A DNA stretch of 64,000 nt from positions 186,001 through 250,000 of the forward strand of contig NZ_CP020778.1 of assembly GCF_002101295.1 (NCBI RefSeq), given 5' to 3'. The notes beneath the pieces are model-generated. The model searched no databases. It saw nothing but the letters and a program-made list of their open reading frames with translations, and had not been told where the DNA came from. A program made the position numbers and the translations under genes. Of the stretch, positions 48,030 to 56,787 are shown in pieces (within the stretch, counting starts at the first letter, position 1; the number at the start of each line of letters is the position of its first letter). This DNA is from Candidatus Pelagibacter sp. RS40 (GTDB taxonomy: Bacteria; Pseudomonadota; Alphaproteobacteria; Pelagibacterales; Pelagibacteraceae).

Positions 48030-49325
48030 ATGATAAATAATAAAGATCAAATTATTAAATATTTTGAAGATGGCATCAAAGATGAAGGAAATCTAAAAGT
48101 TGGTGTTGAACATGAAAAATTTATATTTAATAAAAAAGATAACAAGAGAGTTGATTATTCGTCTTTAACAAAAATGTTTTATCATCTCTATGAGTTTGGT
48201 TGGAAACCAATCAAGGAAAACGATAATGTTATAGGTCTTAGCAAAGAAGATAAAAATATTACACTTGAGCCAGGAAACCAAATTGAATTATCTGGAGCAA
48301 AACTAAGTAATATTCATGAGGCGTGTTCAGAGTCTCATGAGTATTTATTTGAATTAAAACAAGTTTTAGAAAAACTTAATTTTAGAATTATAAGTGCAGG
48401 ATTTGATCCTATATCCAAACTTTCAGAAATACCAAACAACCCAAAACAAAGATACGAGGTCATGACTAAAGACATGCCTGAAGGTGGAGCATTAAGTTTA
48501 GATATGATGTATAGAACATGCGGCACACAATTAAACATTGATTATACTTCTGAGGAAGATTTTTCAAAAAAGTTTAGGTTAGCAAATTATTTAGTTCCAA
48601 TTAATATTGCTTTATTTGCAAATTCATCAATTATTGAAAAAAAAAATAGCAATTACTTTTCATACAGATCGCATGTGTGGCAACAAACATCACGTGGTGG
48701 CCTTCCTAAATTTTTTTTAGAAAAAGTAAATTTTGAAAATTATGCTGAATTTGTAATGAGTATGCCATTATTATTTTTACAATCTGATGGGAAATATATT
48801 TCAGGAAAAAAATATATATTTAAGGACTTCATGGATGGAAAAATAAATGAGATTAAAAATTTACAACCAACAGAGGCAGAATTGAGTACGCATCTTGGAA
48901 CCATATTTACAGAAAACAGATTAAAAAAATATATAGAATTAAGATCTATGGATGCTTGTGGTTGGGATTGTTTATGCTCTGGTCCTGCTTTTAACACAGG
49001 ACTGCTTTATGGAAATTTAGATGAAGCTCTAGATGTTGTGAAAACATGGGATGTGAATGAAGTTTTAGAGGCTTACAATAATGCACCAAAAAAAGGGCTC
49101 TCTACTCCTTTGATGGGCAAAGATCTGTTGTATTGGTCCTCAGTAATATTAAATATTTCTAAAAAAGGACTAACAAACAGAAATATACTAAACAAAAAAG
49201 GTATTAACGAGGAAAAATTTATAGATCATTTATTTAGAATTATTGAAAATAAAAAAACAAATGCAGATCATATGTTGTATAAATTTTCTAAAGATGAAAA
49301 TTTAGCAAACTTATATGACCAATAA
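48030..49325 (+). CDS. gshA: Glutamate-cysteine ligase, plant/alphaproteobacterial type
   Basis: A 431-residue GCS2-type ligase that makes gamma-glutamylcysteine. Diagnostic stretches are VGVEHEKFIF near 24, LEPGNQIELSGA near 76, MMYRTCGTQLNIDY near 158, and ELRSMDACGWDCLCSGPAF near 305-323. This is the plant-like class, not the E. coli class. It overlaps gshB by 11 bases, forming a complete glutathione pathway. Confidence 0.94.
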   Translation: MINNKDQIIKYFEDGIKDEGNLKVGVEHEKFIFNKKDNKRVDYSSLTKMFYHLYEFGWKPIKENDNVIGLSKEDKNITLEPGNQIELSGAKLSNIHEACSESHEYLFELKQVLEKLNFRIISAGFDPISKLSEIPNNPKQRYEVMTKDMPEGGALSLDMMYRTCGTQLNIDYTSEEDFSKKFRLANYLVPINIALFANSSIIEKKNSNYFSYRSHVWQQTSRGGLPKFFLEKVNFENYAEFVMSMPLLFLQSDGKYISGKKYIFKDFMDGKINEIKNLQPTEAELSTHLGTIFTENRLKKYIELRSMDACGWDCLCSGPAFNTGLLYGNLDEALDVVKTWDVNEVLEAYNNAPKKGLSTPLMGKDLLYWSSVILNISKKGLTNRNILNKKGINEEKFIDHLFRIIENKKTNADHMLYKFSKDENLANLYDQ

Positions 49326-50244
49326 AATTATTGCTGTTCAAGGTAATAACTTAAATAACTTAAATCCATTAACAGATACTAGTATATTTCTTGCAAAAAG
49401 CGGTGAAAATAGAGGCTATAAAATCTTTTATTATGAACCAGAAAATCTATCAATTAAAAATAAAAAAGTTTTTGCAAATGGAAGTTTTATTAAAATTGAT
49501 CACTCTAAAAAAAAATTTTTTAAAATAGTTAAAACATCACATATTGATTTATCCAAAGTAAAATTTATTTTAATTCGTCAAGACCCACCATTCAATCTTG
49601 AGTATATATCTACAACTTACATTTTAGATACTATTAAAAATAAAGTTAGAGTTATTAATAATCCTACTTCTATAAGAAATATTTCTGAAAAATTATATTC
49701 AATGAAGTTTATTAATTTTATGCCTGATACAATATTTACAAAAAAAGTAGAAGATATTTTGCATTTTTATAAAAAATATAAAAAAATTATACTTAAACCA
49801 ATTCATAGTTACAGTGGTAATGATATTATTTTTATAAATAACAAATTAAATAAAAAACTAATTTCAAAATTTGTAAAAAAACATGGACACATAATGTGTC
49901 AAAAATTTTTACCAAAAATAAAATTTGGAGATAAAAGAGTTTTTATAATCAATGGTAAGATTTGTGGCTGTATTTCAAGAGTGCCAAAAGCTGGATCAAT
50001 TTTAAGCAATATGAGCAAAGGTGCGAAACCAAAATTGATTAAATTAAGTAAAAAAGAAATAAAAATTTCTAAAATAATTGCAAAAGACCTTATGAAAGAA
50101 GATATATATTTTGCAGGAATTGACTTTATTGATGAAAAATTAAATGGAGATATAAACGTTACTTCGCCTACAGGATTAAAAACTTTTTTTGATTTATCAA
50201 ATATAAACCTTGCAGATTATTTCTGGAAAGGTTTGAGAGCTTGA
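49315..50244 (+). CDS. gshB: Glutathione synthetase
   Basis: A 309-residue ATP-grasp enzyme joining glycine to gamma-glutamylcysteine. The N-terminal domain includes ILIRQDPPFNLEYISTTYIL near 85, NNPTSIRNISEKLY near 115 follows, and the ATP-grasp region has LKPIHSYSGNDI near 158. The end NVTSPTGLKTFFDLSNI is characteristic. It overlaps gshA by 11 bases and the EamA gene by four (TTGA). Confidence 0.94.
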   Translation: MTNKIIAVQGNNLNNLNPLTDTSIFLAKSGENRGYKIFYYEPENLSIKNKKVFANGSFIKIDHSKKKFFKIVKTSHIDLSKVKFILIRQDPPFNLEYISTTYILDTIKNKVRVINNPTSIRNISEKLYSMKFINFMPDTIFTKKVEDILHFYKKYKKIILKPIHSYSGNDIIFINNKLNKKLISKFVKKHGHIMCQKFLPKIKFGDKRVFIINGKICGCISRVPKAGSILSNMSKGAKPKLIKLSKKEIKISKIIAKDLMKEDIYFAGIDFIDEKLNGDINVTSPTGLKTFFDLSNINLADYFWKGLRA

Positions 50245-51116
50245 AAAATCTCACAAACCAACAAAAAGGTTCTTTAATGGCTTTTATTGGTGTTATGTTT
50301 ATAACGCCAGATTCTCTTTTTATTAGATTATCTAACATAGAAACTTGGGGCATGCTTTTTTATAGAGGAGCAATACCTTTTTTAGTTGTGCTTTTTGGAC
50401 TTATAATTTTTTACAAAAAAAATTTTTTTAATGCTTTATTCAAAATCGGTTACCCAGGATTATTTTATGTAATAAGTTTTTCGATTTGTAATATTACTTT
50501 TATAATCTCAATTCAAAATACCAATGTAGCAAATACATTATTAATGATAGCGCTTGCCCCGATGCTTTCAGCGATATTAGGAGCAATTTTTTTAAAAGAA
50601 AAACCTGAGAAGAAAACATGGGTTGCAATAATCATCACCTTTACTGCATGTGTTTACATATTTTACGATTCACTCAGCCTTGGTAATTTCTACGGTGATC
50701 TTTTTGGGTTAATTACTGCTTTTGGATTAGCTTGTAACGCTAATTTAGCAAGGTATGCAAAATCTACCGATTTAGTACCCTCTGCAGTGATCGGTAAATT
50801 ATGCGTTGCTATATTTGCCTTTTTCTTCGTTAAAGACTTTGCGCTTGTTGGCACAGATATGATTTTTATACCTATTATGTGCGTTATGTGTGTTGCGATA
50901 CCATTTGTTTTAGTGACGATAGCCCCACGATTTATAACTGCAGCTGAAGTTAACCTTTTTTTTCTTTTAGAGACAATTATTGGACCAATATGGGTCTGGC
51001 TAATTATTAAAGAACAGCCCTCTACCCAAACTATATTAGGAGGGATTGTAATTATAATTACAATTGCAATTCATTCATTATTAGCCATAAAAAAAACACA
51101 AACCAAAACTACTTAG
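50241..51116 (+). CDS. EamA/DMT-family permease
   Basis: A 291-residue drug/metabolite transporter with about ten helices and two EamA repeats. The first-repeat motif TPDSLFIRLSNIETWGMLFYRG lies near 23-44 and FLLETIIGPIWVWLIIKEQPS near 235-255. It starts at TTG 50241 overlapping the gshB stop (TTGA). The substrate is unknown; the operon position suggests export of a small metabolite, perhaps a thiol or amino acid, but this is only context. Confidence 0.85.
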   Translation: MKNLTNQQKGSLMAFIGVMFITPDSLFIRLSNIETWGMLFYRGAIPFLVVLFGLIIFYKKNFFNALFKIGYPGLFYVISFSICNITFIISIQNTNVANTLLMIALAPMLSAILGAIFLKEKPEKKTWVAIIITFTACVYIFYDSLSLGNFYGDLFGLITAFGLACNANLARYAKSTDLVPSAVIGKLCVAIFAFFFVKDFALVGTDMIFIPIMCVMCVAIPFVLVTIAPRFITAAEVNLFFLLETIIGPIWVWLIIKEQPSTQTILGGIVIIITIAIHSLLAIKKTQTKTT

Positions 51117-51147
51117 CCGCCAGATTTAACTGACAGTAAATATATAA

Positions 51148-52461
51148 ATGCAAAAAGAAGTAAAAAAGTCCTGGGCTCTTTTTATGGGAATAGGGGTAAT
51201 GATGATTGCTCATGGATTGCAAATGCAATTGATGGGAATTAGATCAGTGCTTGAAGGTTTTAGTGTTTTAACAACTGGTATCTTCATGTCAGGATATTAT
51301 GTTGGATATTTTATTGGATCAAAAACCACTCCTAATTTTGTATCGAAAGTTGGACACATAAGAGTATTTGCAGCTTTTGCATCACTTGCATCTTTAAGTG
51401 CATTATTAGCTGTCGTTTATGTTAATCCAATAATGTGGACTGTAAGTAGATTTGTAACAGGAGTGAGTTTAGTTAGTTGTTATGTGGTAACTGAAAGTTG
51501 GTTAAATGACAGAGCTACTAATAAAAACAGAGGTCAGCTGCTTTCAGCTTACATGATGGTTATATTTTTTGGTTTAGCAATTGGTATGTTGTTGCTTAAT
51601 GTTAGCGAACCTAAGAACTATGAACCATTTATTTTAGTATCAGTATTATTATCAATTGCTCTTGTTCCAATTTTGCTAACAAAAAGACCTGCACCAAAAT
51701 TCAAGAAAATTGAGACTATAAGTATTGTAGAATTATATAAAATTTCTCCACTTGGTACATTTAGTTCTTTTTTTACTGGTGTAATTCATGCAGCATTTTT
51801 TTCTTTAATTTCAGTTTATGCTACCCTTGCAAAATTATCTCTTTTAGAAACTTCAGTACTTTTATTTATTGCAACAATAGCTGGTGTGCTGGGTCAAGGG
51901 CCTATTGGATATTTATCTGATAAATATGATAGACGAACAGTTATTGTTATTTCAACTTTTGGAAGCTCAGCTTTAGCGTTTTTATCAATTCTTACTGCTA
52001 ATGATCCATTACAAAATATATATTACATGAACGAACTAGCATTCAGAAAAATAGTATTTTTTGTAGCTGTTGGATTATATGCAAGCTTATGCCTACCATT
52101 ATTTTCTTTAAATCTTGCTCACACTAATGATTTTGTACCTAAGACAAAATTTGTTGCAGCAGGAGGTGGTTTACAATTAATTTTTGGTTTTGGAGCAATA
52201 AGTGGTCCAATTCTTTGCTCTATCTTTATGGGTTGGTTTGGCTTAAACGGTTTTTTTGTTTTTCTAATACTAATTCACAGTTTAATCGGAGCATTTGGAC
52301 TTTATAGAATGAGAGTGAGAGAAACTGTTGAAAATCCAGACTCAACTTTTACCCCAGTACCAGCAACTATTACTCCTGCAGGATTAGAGTTAGATCCTGA
52401 TGCACCTGCAACATTAGATCAAAATTCAAATGCTGATGAAACCCAAAAAACTTTTGGATAA
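51148..52461 (+). CDS. MFS permease
   Basis: A 437-residue major facilitator with twelve predicted helices. The loop 2-3 region and SRFVTGVSLVSCYVVTESWLNDRATNKNRGQLLSAYM near 100-136 resemble the YcaD-like group. GYLSDKYDRRTVIV near 255 is the second-half loop motif. The C-terminal 50 residues are hydrophilic, Pro/Thr/Asp-rich and probably disordered in the cytoplasm. Substrate unknown. It follows the EamA gene by 31 bases and ends seven bases from the convergent MOSC gene. Confidence 0.87.
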   Translation: MQKEVKKSWALFMGIGVMMIAHGLQMQLMGIRSVLEGFSVLTTGIFMSGYYVGYFIGSKTTPNFVSKVGHIRVFAAFASLASLSALLAVVYVNPIMWTVSRFVTGVSLVSCYVVTESWLNDRATNKNRGQLLSAYMMVIFFGLAIGMLLLNVSEPKNYEPFILVSVLLSIALVPILLTKRPAPKFKKIETISIVELYKISPLGTFSSFFTGVIHAAFFSLISVYATLAKLSLLETSVLLFIATIAGVLGQGPIGYLSDKYDRRTVIVISTFGSSALAFLSILTANDPLQNIYYMNELAFRKIVFFVAVGLYASLCLPLFSLNLAHTNDFVPKTKFVAAGGGLQLIFGFGAISGPILCSIFMGWFGLNGFFVFLILIHSLIGAFGLYRMRVRETVENPDSTFTPVPATITPAGLELDPDAPATLDQNSNADETQKTFG

Positions 52462-52468
52462 AATTCAA

Positions 52469-52915
52469 TTAATCTAGAACCTCAATTTTATCTCCAGTAT
52501 TTATACTTGAAGATGTTAAAATCTGACACCTAAGACCACCTTTTCTTAAAAATTCCTTTAAAACATTATCTTGATTTAATGATTCATTAAGATGTCTGCA
52601 GGGTCTACATAAATCCATACCCTCAACTTGAACAGATCCAATTTTTAGTTTTTTTCCAACCAAATCATTCAGCTTAATTCCTTTGGTAATTATATTTCTT
52701 CTAAAATTAATATATGGAATATTTAAACCGTATTTAATATTGTAATAATCAATGTTCTCAGACTCTATTAGAGATAATTGATTATATGGGTCGTTAAATT
52801 CTTTGAAATGCCTATCCCCTACTATGCCTTGATTTGCAATTACTTTAACTGTCTTTACTTCTTGAATTTTTTGATTGTTTTTTTCTGTAATTCCAATTTT
52901 AATAACTTCAGGCAT
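52469..52915 (-). CDS. MOSC-domain protein
   Basis: A 148-residue single MOSC domain protein. GIVGDRHFKEFNDPYNQLSLIE near 30-51, NFRRNIITKGI near 70 and GMDLCRPCRHL (Cys103, Cys106) near 99-109 follow the MOSC pattern; the conserved cysteine is thought to carry sulfur or bind molybdenum cofactor-related sulfur. The stand-alone form's substrate is not known. The start is only ten bases from the divergent PhyH-type gene. Confidence 0.85.
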   Translation of the reverse strand: MPEVIKIGITEKNNQKIQEVKTVKVIANQGIVGDRHFKEFNDPYNQLSLIESENIDYYNIKYGLNIPYINFRRNIITKGIKLNDLVGKKLKIGSVQVEGMDLCRPCRHLNESLNQDNVLKEFLRKGGLRCQILTSSSINTGDKIEVLD

Positions 52916-52925
52916 TCAAAATAGT

Positions 52926-53753
52926 ATGACTTATCTTTCCTCAAATCAACTTCAACAATACAAGGATGAGGGATTTGTTTCGCCTATAGATGTTTTTTCA
53001 AAAGACAAAGCAAAAGAAATTAGAGATGAAATTGAAACTATTGAACAAAGATTGCCTGGAGAATTAGAAAATGCAGGAAGATACAATGCACACCTCATCT
53101 CTCCTTTGCTTGATGAAGTAACGCATAATTCAAAAATATTAGATGCAGTACAATCCTTAATTGGTAAAGATATTCTCGTTTGTGGAACAACGTTATTTAT
53201 AAAAAATCCAAAAGAAAAGGGATTTGTAAGCTATCATCAGGATGCAAAATATATTGGATTAGAGCCTTATAATTGGGTTACTGCGTGGGTTGCGATAACA
53301 GACTCAAATGAGCAGAATGGATGTATGAGAATGTGGTCAGGATCTCATAAAGATAACCTTAAAGACCATGATCAAAAATTTAATGAGGGAAATCTATTAA
53401 CTAGAGGTCAAACAGTAAATGATGTTCCCGAACATGAAACGAAGGCATTAATACTGTCAGCAGGACAAATGTCACTACATCATCCTAAAACGGTGCATGG
53501 CTCAGGTTTAAACAAAAGCGATGATAGAAGGATAGGTTTTGTAATACAGAGTTACATAGGAAGTAATGTAAAACAAGTTATAGGAAAAAATAGTGTTCAG
53601 CTTGCAAGGGGAGAAGATAAATATAATTTTCATCATAAAATAGGAAGACCAAAATCATTATTAGATACAGATGACATAAAAACAAAAAAACAAGAAAACG
53701 ACAATCTTCAAGAAATTTTTTATAAAGGGACCAATCAAAAAGGAAATTATTAA
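52926..53753 (+). CDS. PhyH-family Fe(II)/2-oxoglutarate dioxygenase
   Basis: A 275-residue non-heme iron oxygenase. I chose ATG 52926 (MTYLSSNQLQQYKDEGF, the usual PhyH opening); a longer frame would overlap the divergent MOSC gene. The facial triad is His104 and Asp106 (SYHQDAKY) with His191 (TVHGSG), and Arg202 (DDRRIGF) binds 2-oxoglutarate. Aspartate rather than alanine in the HxD motif argues for a hydroxylase, not a halogenase. Substrate unknown. It is followed three bases later by the carbonic-anhydrase-like gene. Confidence 0.85.
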   Translation: MTYLSSNQLQQYKDEGFVSPIDVFSKDKAKEIRDEIETIEQRLPGELENAGRYNAHLISPLLDEVTHNSKILDAVQSLIGKDILVCGTTLFIKNPKEKGFVSYHQDAKYIGLEPYNWVTAWVAITDSNEQNGCMRMWSGSHKDNLKDHDQKFNEGNLLTRGQTVNDVPEHETKALILSAGQMSLHHPKTVHGSGLNKSDDRRIGFVIQSYIGSNVKQVIGKNSVQLARGEDKYNFHHKIGRPKSLLDTDDIKTKKQENDNLQEIFYKGTNQKGNY

Positions 53754-53756
53754 ATT

Positions 53757-54170
53757 ATGAAAAAAAAATATAAAGCTATGGTTCTATCTTGTATGGACCC
53801 AAGATTTCAAACTAAAGTTTCAAATTATTTAAAAAGAAGAAAATTAAACGGTAAATATAGTGCTTTTACAATTGCTGGTGCTGCGGTTGGTGTCACAGCT
53901 TCAAAGTTTAAAAAGTGGCACAGTACTTTCTGGGAAAATTTAAATACATCAATAAAAATACATAGAATTGAAAAGTTGATAGTTATAAATCATAAAGATT
54001 GCGGTGCAGCAAAAATTGTAAATGGAAAAAAAGAATTTACCCCTCACAATGAAATGAAAATTCATGAAAACTCGTTTGAAAAAATAAAGTTAAATTTAAA
54101 GAAAAAACATCCAAGACTTAAAGTAGAATTAAGTCTTATGTCATTAAATGGAAGAATAGATAAATTTTAA
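53757..54170 (+). CDS. Beta-carbonic-anhydrase-like protein
   Basis: A 137-residue protein with the beta-CA zinc site. Cys12 with Asp14-Arg16 (SCMDPRF), His79 and Cys82 (NHKDCGAAK) are in order and spacing for this fold. The protein is shorter than typical beta-CAs (about 190-220 residues) and the usual CSDSR is CMDPR. It may hydrate CO2 or have a related zinc role. It is three bases after the PhyH gene, so probably co-transcribed. Confidence 0.7.
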   Translation: MKKKYKAMVLSCMDPRFQTKVSNYLKRRKLNGKYSAFTIAGAAVGVTASKFKKWHSTFWENLNTSIKIHRIEKLIVINHKDCGAAKIVNGKKEFTPHNEMKIHENSFEKIKLNLKKKHPRLKVELSLMSLNGRIDKF

Positions 54171-54174
54171 TCTC

Positions 54175-55341
54175 TTATTTGAACAATTCGCCAGTAATAC
54201 TGTGTTGATACATAATTTTCATATCTTCTAAAGAAAGTTTCTTTGGGTTTCCGCTAGTTGATGGGTCGTCAAGTGCCATTTTTGAAAGTCGATCAATATC
54301 AATTTTGTCTGGTTCAATAACATCAGCAAGTTTGTGTGGAATTTTAAGTTTTTTTCTCAAGTTTAATGTCCAATTTAAAAATTCATCGAATGTTTTGTTT
54401 TGAAACTCTAAATATTCACAAATTTTAACAATTTTTTTTTCAATTGCGTTTTTATTGAATGTCAAAACATAAGGCATAAAGATTGCGTTAGATAATCCAT
54501 GATGGATATTATTTAATGCATTTACTGGATGGCTTAATGAATGGATTGCACCAAGTCCTTTTTGAAATGCAGTAGATCCCATACTCGCAGCAGTTAACAT
54601 ATTCATTCTAGCTTCAATATTTGACCCATCTTCAACTGCAACTAAGAGCCAGTTATTAATTATTCTTATGCCCTCTAATGCAATTCCATCTGCCATCGGA
54701 TGATAACCTGGGGCACAATAAGCTTCTAAGTTATGAGCTAAAGCATCCATTCCAGTTGCAGCAGTTATATCTGGAGGTAAACTTTTAGTTAACAATGGAT
54801 CTAAAATTACAATCGAAGGTAAAAACTTTGGATGAAAAATTATTTTTTTAATTCCAGAATCTTCATTTAAAATAACTGATGCTCGTCCTGTCTCTGATCC
54901 AGTGCCTGCTGTGGTTGGAACTGCAATAATTGGTGCAATGCTATTTGAATTTGCTTTTTTCCAATTATCCCCCACATCTTCAAAATCCCAAATTGGTAAA
55001 TGTTGACCTGACATAAAAGCAATGGCTTTACCTACATCAAGTCCACTTCCTCCACCAAAGGCAATGACACCATCGCAGTTATTTTTTCTGTAAATTCCAA
55101 CACCTTCATTTACATTTGTTCCCGTTGGGTTTCCTATAACATTTGAATATAATATAACCTCAAAACTATTTTGTTTTAAGTTAGATAAACTATTTTGAAT
55201 AATATCTGAGTTTGCAAGACCTTTATCTGTAACTAATAAGGGCTTATTTATATTTAAATTTCTACAAGCAATATTAAGATCTTTAATTCTATCTTGGCCT
55301 ACCCACATAGTTGTCGGATAATTCCAATTAGTTTTTTGCAT
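54175..55341 (-). CDS. Iron-containing alcohol dehydrogenase
   Basis: A 388-residue group III (Fe-ADH) dehydrogenase. The NAD site is AFGGGSGLDVGKAIA near 95. The metal site has the aspartate and first histidine in TAATGMDALAHNLEAY near 195, then GAIHSLSHPVNAL near 265 and NIHHGLSNAIFMPYV near 278. Substrate unknown; family members act on ethanol, methanol, butanol or 1,2-diols. It is transcribed alone, divergent from a small membrane protein gene. Confidence 0.92.
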   Translation of the reverse strand: MQKTNWNYPTTMWVGQDRIKDLNIACRNLNINKPLLVTDKGLANSDIIQNSLSNLKQNSFEVILYSNVIGNPTGTNVNEGVGIYRKNNCDGVIAFGGGSGLDVGKAIAFMSGQHLPIWDFEDVGDNWKKANSNSIAPIIAVPTTAGTGSETGRASVILNEDSGIKKIIFHPKFLPSIVILDPLLTKSLPPDITAATGMDALAHNLEAYCAPGYHPMADGIALEGIRIINNWLLVAVEDGSNIEARMNMLTAASMGSTAFQKGLGAIHSLSHPVNALNNIHHGLSNAIFMPYVLTFNKNAIEKKIVKICEYLEFQNKTFDEFLNWTLNLRKKLKIPHKLADVIEPDKIDIDRLSKMALDDPSTSGNPKKLSLEDMKIMYQHSITGELFK

Positions 55342-55376
55342 TTTTAAATTGATTATTTAAATAATTGTAAGAATAT

Positions 55377-55565
55377 ATGATCATGGAAACTTGGCAAATT
55401 ATTTTAGCTATATTTATAGTCATATTATCAATTGTTTTACCAATTTATTATTCTAGAAAAAAGAAAACTGAAGATAAAACAAAAGAGTCTGAAGCTTTAG
55501 AAAGAATGCAAATTAGAGAATATGGAAGACAAATAAACGAAGAAACCAGAGCTAAAAGAAAGTAA
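55377..55565 (+). CDS. Small single-pass membrane protein, unknown function
   Basis: A 62-residue protein with one helix (about 5-25, WQIILAIFIVILSIVLPIYY) and a highly charged cytoplasmic tail (SRKKKTEDKTKESEAL, ending in RAKRK). I do not recognise it. It lies 17 bases before the YajQ gene on the same strand and 35 bases from the divergent alcohol dehydrogenase. The clean frame, the amphipathic layout and the absence of any better explanation for the interval support a real gene. Confidence 0.6.
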   Translation: MIMETWQIILAIFIVILSIVLPIYYSRKKKTEDKTKESEALERMQIREYGRQINEETRAKRK

Positions 55566-55582
55566 AATTCAAAAAATAAAAT

Positions 55583-56068
55583 ATGCCCTCTTTTGATGTG
55601 ATAAGTAAAATAAACTACCAAGAGTTTGACAACGCTCTTGCTAACTGTTTAAGAGAAATTGGAAATCGCTATGACTTTAAAGGGCTTCATATAACAATAG
55701 AGAGAAAGGAAAAAAATGTGACCACTCTTGCGCCTGATGAGCTCAAATTAAAGCAAGTAAATGAATTATTACAAACTCATCTTATAAGGCGAAAAGTAGA
55801 TCCAAGAGTATTTGATATTAAAAGTTCTGAAGGCGCATCTGGAGGAGCAATAAGACAAACAAGTGAGTTAAAAGAAGGAATTAGTCAAGAAAATGCAAAA
55901 AAAATTATTGCCGATATAAAAAAAAAGAAACTTAAAATCCAAATAAAAATACAAGGAGAAGAATTAAGAGTAGATGGCAAAAAAAAAGATGAGCTTCAAG
56001 AAGCAATTACTGCAATAAAAGCAATAGATATTGGCCTTCCTATAGATTTTGTTAATTTTAGAGAATAA
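55583..56068 (+). CDS. yajQ: YajQ family nucleotide-binding protein
   Basis: A 161-residue protein of two ferredoxin-like domains. It opens PSFDVISKINYQEFDNAL and has EIGNRYDFKG near 26 and IKIQGEELRVDGKKKDELQEAI near 125, as in YajQ. Members bind cyclic di-GMP or nucleotides and RNA. It sits between the small membrane protein and the ion channel gene on the same strand. Confidence 0.95.
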   Translation: MPSFDVISKINYQEFDNALANCLREIGNRYDFKGLHITIERKEKNVTTLAPDELKLKQVNELLQTHLIRRKVDPRVFDIKSSEGASGGAIRQTSELKEGISQENAKKIIADIKKKKLKIQIKIQGEELRVDGKKKDELQEAITAIKAIDIGLPIDFVNFRE

Positions 56069-56088
56069 CAATTATATTTTGCACAAAA

Positions 56089-56778
56089 ATGAACAAGTAT
56101 TTATACAATCTTAAAGAAAGTAGAATTTTTCAATTTGTTGTAATTTCAATTATCATTCTAAATGCAATAACAATTGGAGTTAATACTTACGATTTAAACG
56201 AGTTAACTAAACAAGCAATAAATTATTTAGATTATTCAATTACAATATTTTTTGTTATTGAAATTTCAATTCGTTTTATCGGAGAGCCAAAAAAATTAGA
56301 TTTTTTTAAAAGTGGATGGAATGTATTTGATACTTTAATTGTATTTATTTCATTAATTCCTATACCTAATAATTCTAGCTTTTTACTATTGAGATTATTA
56401 AGGGTATTTAGAGTTCTTAGAATTATTTCTGTTGTCCCTGAACTTAAGAAAATAATAGAAGCTTTATTATCCTCAGTTAAGAGAGTTTTTTATGTGGGAT
56501 TATTATTGTTTATTATTCTTTATATTTACGCAACATTAGGATCAATTTTATTTAATACAGATATACCTGAGAGATGGGGTGATGTTGGGGTTGCAATGAT
56601 TACATTATTTCAAGTTTTAACTCTTTCTAGTTGGGAACAGGTGATGCTTCCATTGCAAGATATTTATTGGTGGGCATGGATTTACTTCTTTAGCTTCATC
56701 ATAATTTGTGGAATTACTATGCTTAATTTATTAATTGCGATATTAGTAGACGTAGTCATTAACCAAAAAAAGCTCTAA
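56089..56778 (+). CDS. Voltage-gated cation channel, bacterial Nav-like with altered filter
   Basis: A 229-residue one-domain six-helix channel. S1-S3 lie in the first 95 residues; S4 has four arginines at three-residue spacing (102, 105, 108, 111). The pore loop reads FQVLTLSSWEQV (174-185). In typical bacterial sodium channels this is TLESW, so the filter glutamate is Ser180 here and a glutamate appears after the tryptophan (Glu183). S6 (IIICGITMLNLLIAILVDVV) is followed by only about six residues, so the usual C-terminal coiled coil is missing. Selectivity is unknown; sodium or calcium are possible. Confidence 0.88.
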   Translation: MNKYLYNLKESRIFQFVVISIIILNAITIGVNTYDLNELTKQAINYLDYSITIFFVIEISIRFIGEPKKLDFFKSGWNVFDTLIVFISLIPIPNNSSFLLLRLLRVFRVLRIISVVPELKKIIEALLSSVKRVFYVGLLLFIILYIYATLGSILFNTDIPERWGDVGVAMITLFQVLTLSSWEQVMLPLQDIYWWAWIYFFSFIIICGITMLNLLIAILVDVVINQKKL

Positions 56779-56787
56779 AAAGAAATA

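Noticed and set aside
52875..52925. A 17-residue N-terminal extension of the PhyH gene
   Set aside because: It would overlap the divergent MOSC gene start and lacks the family opening; the ATG at 52926 gives it.
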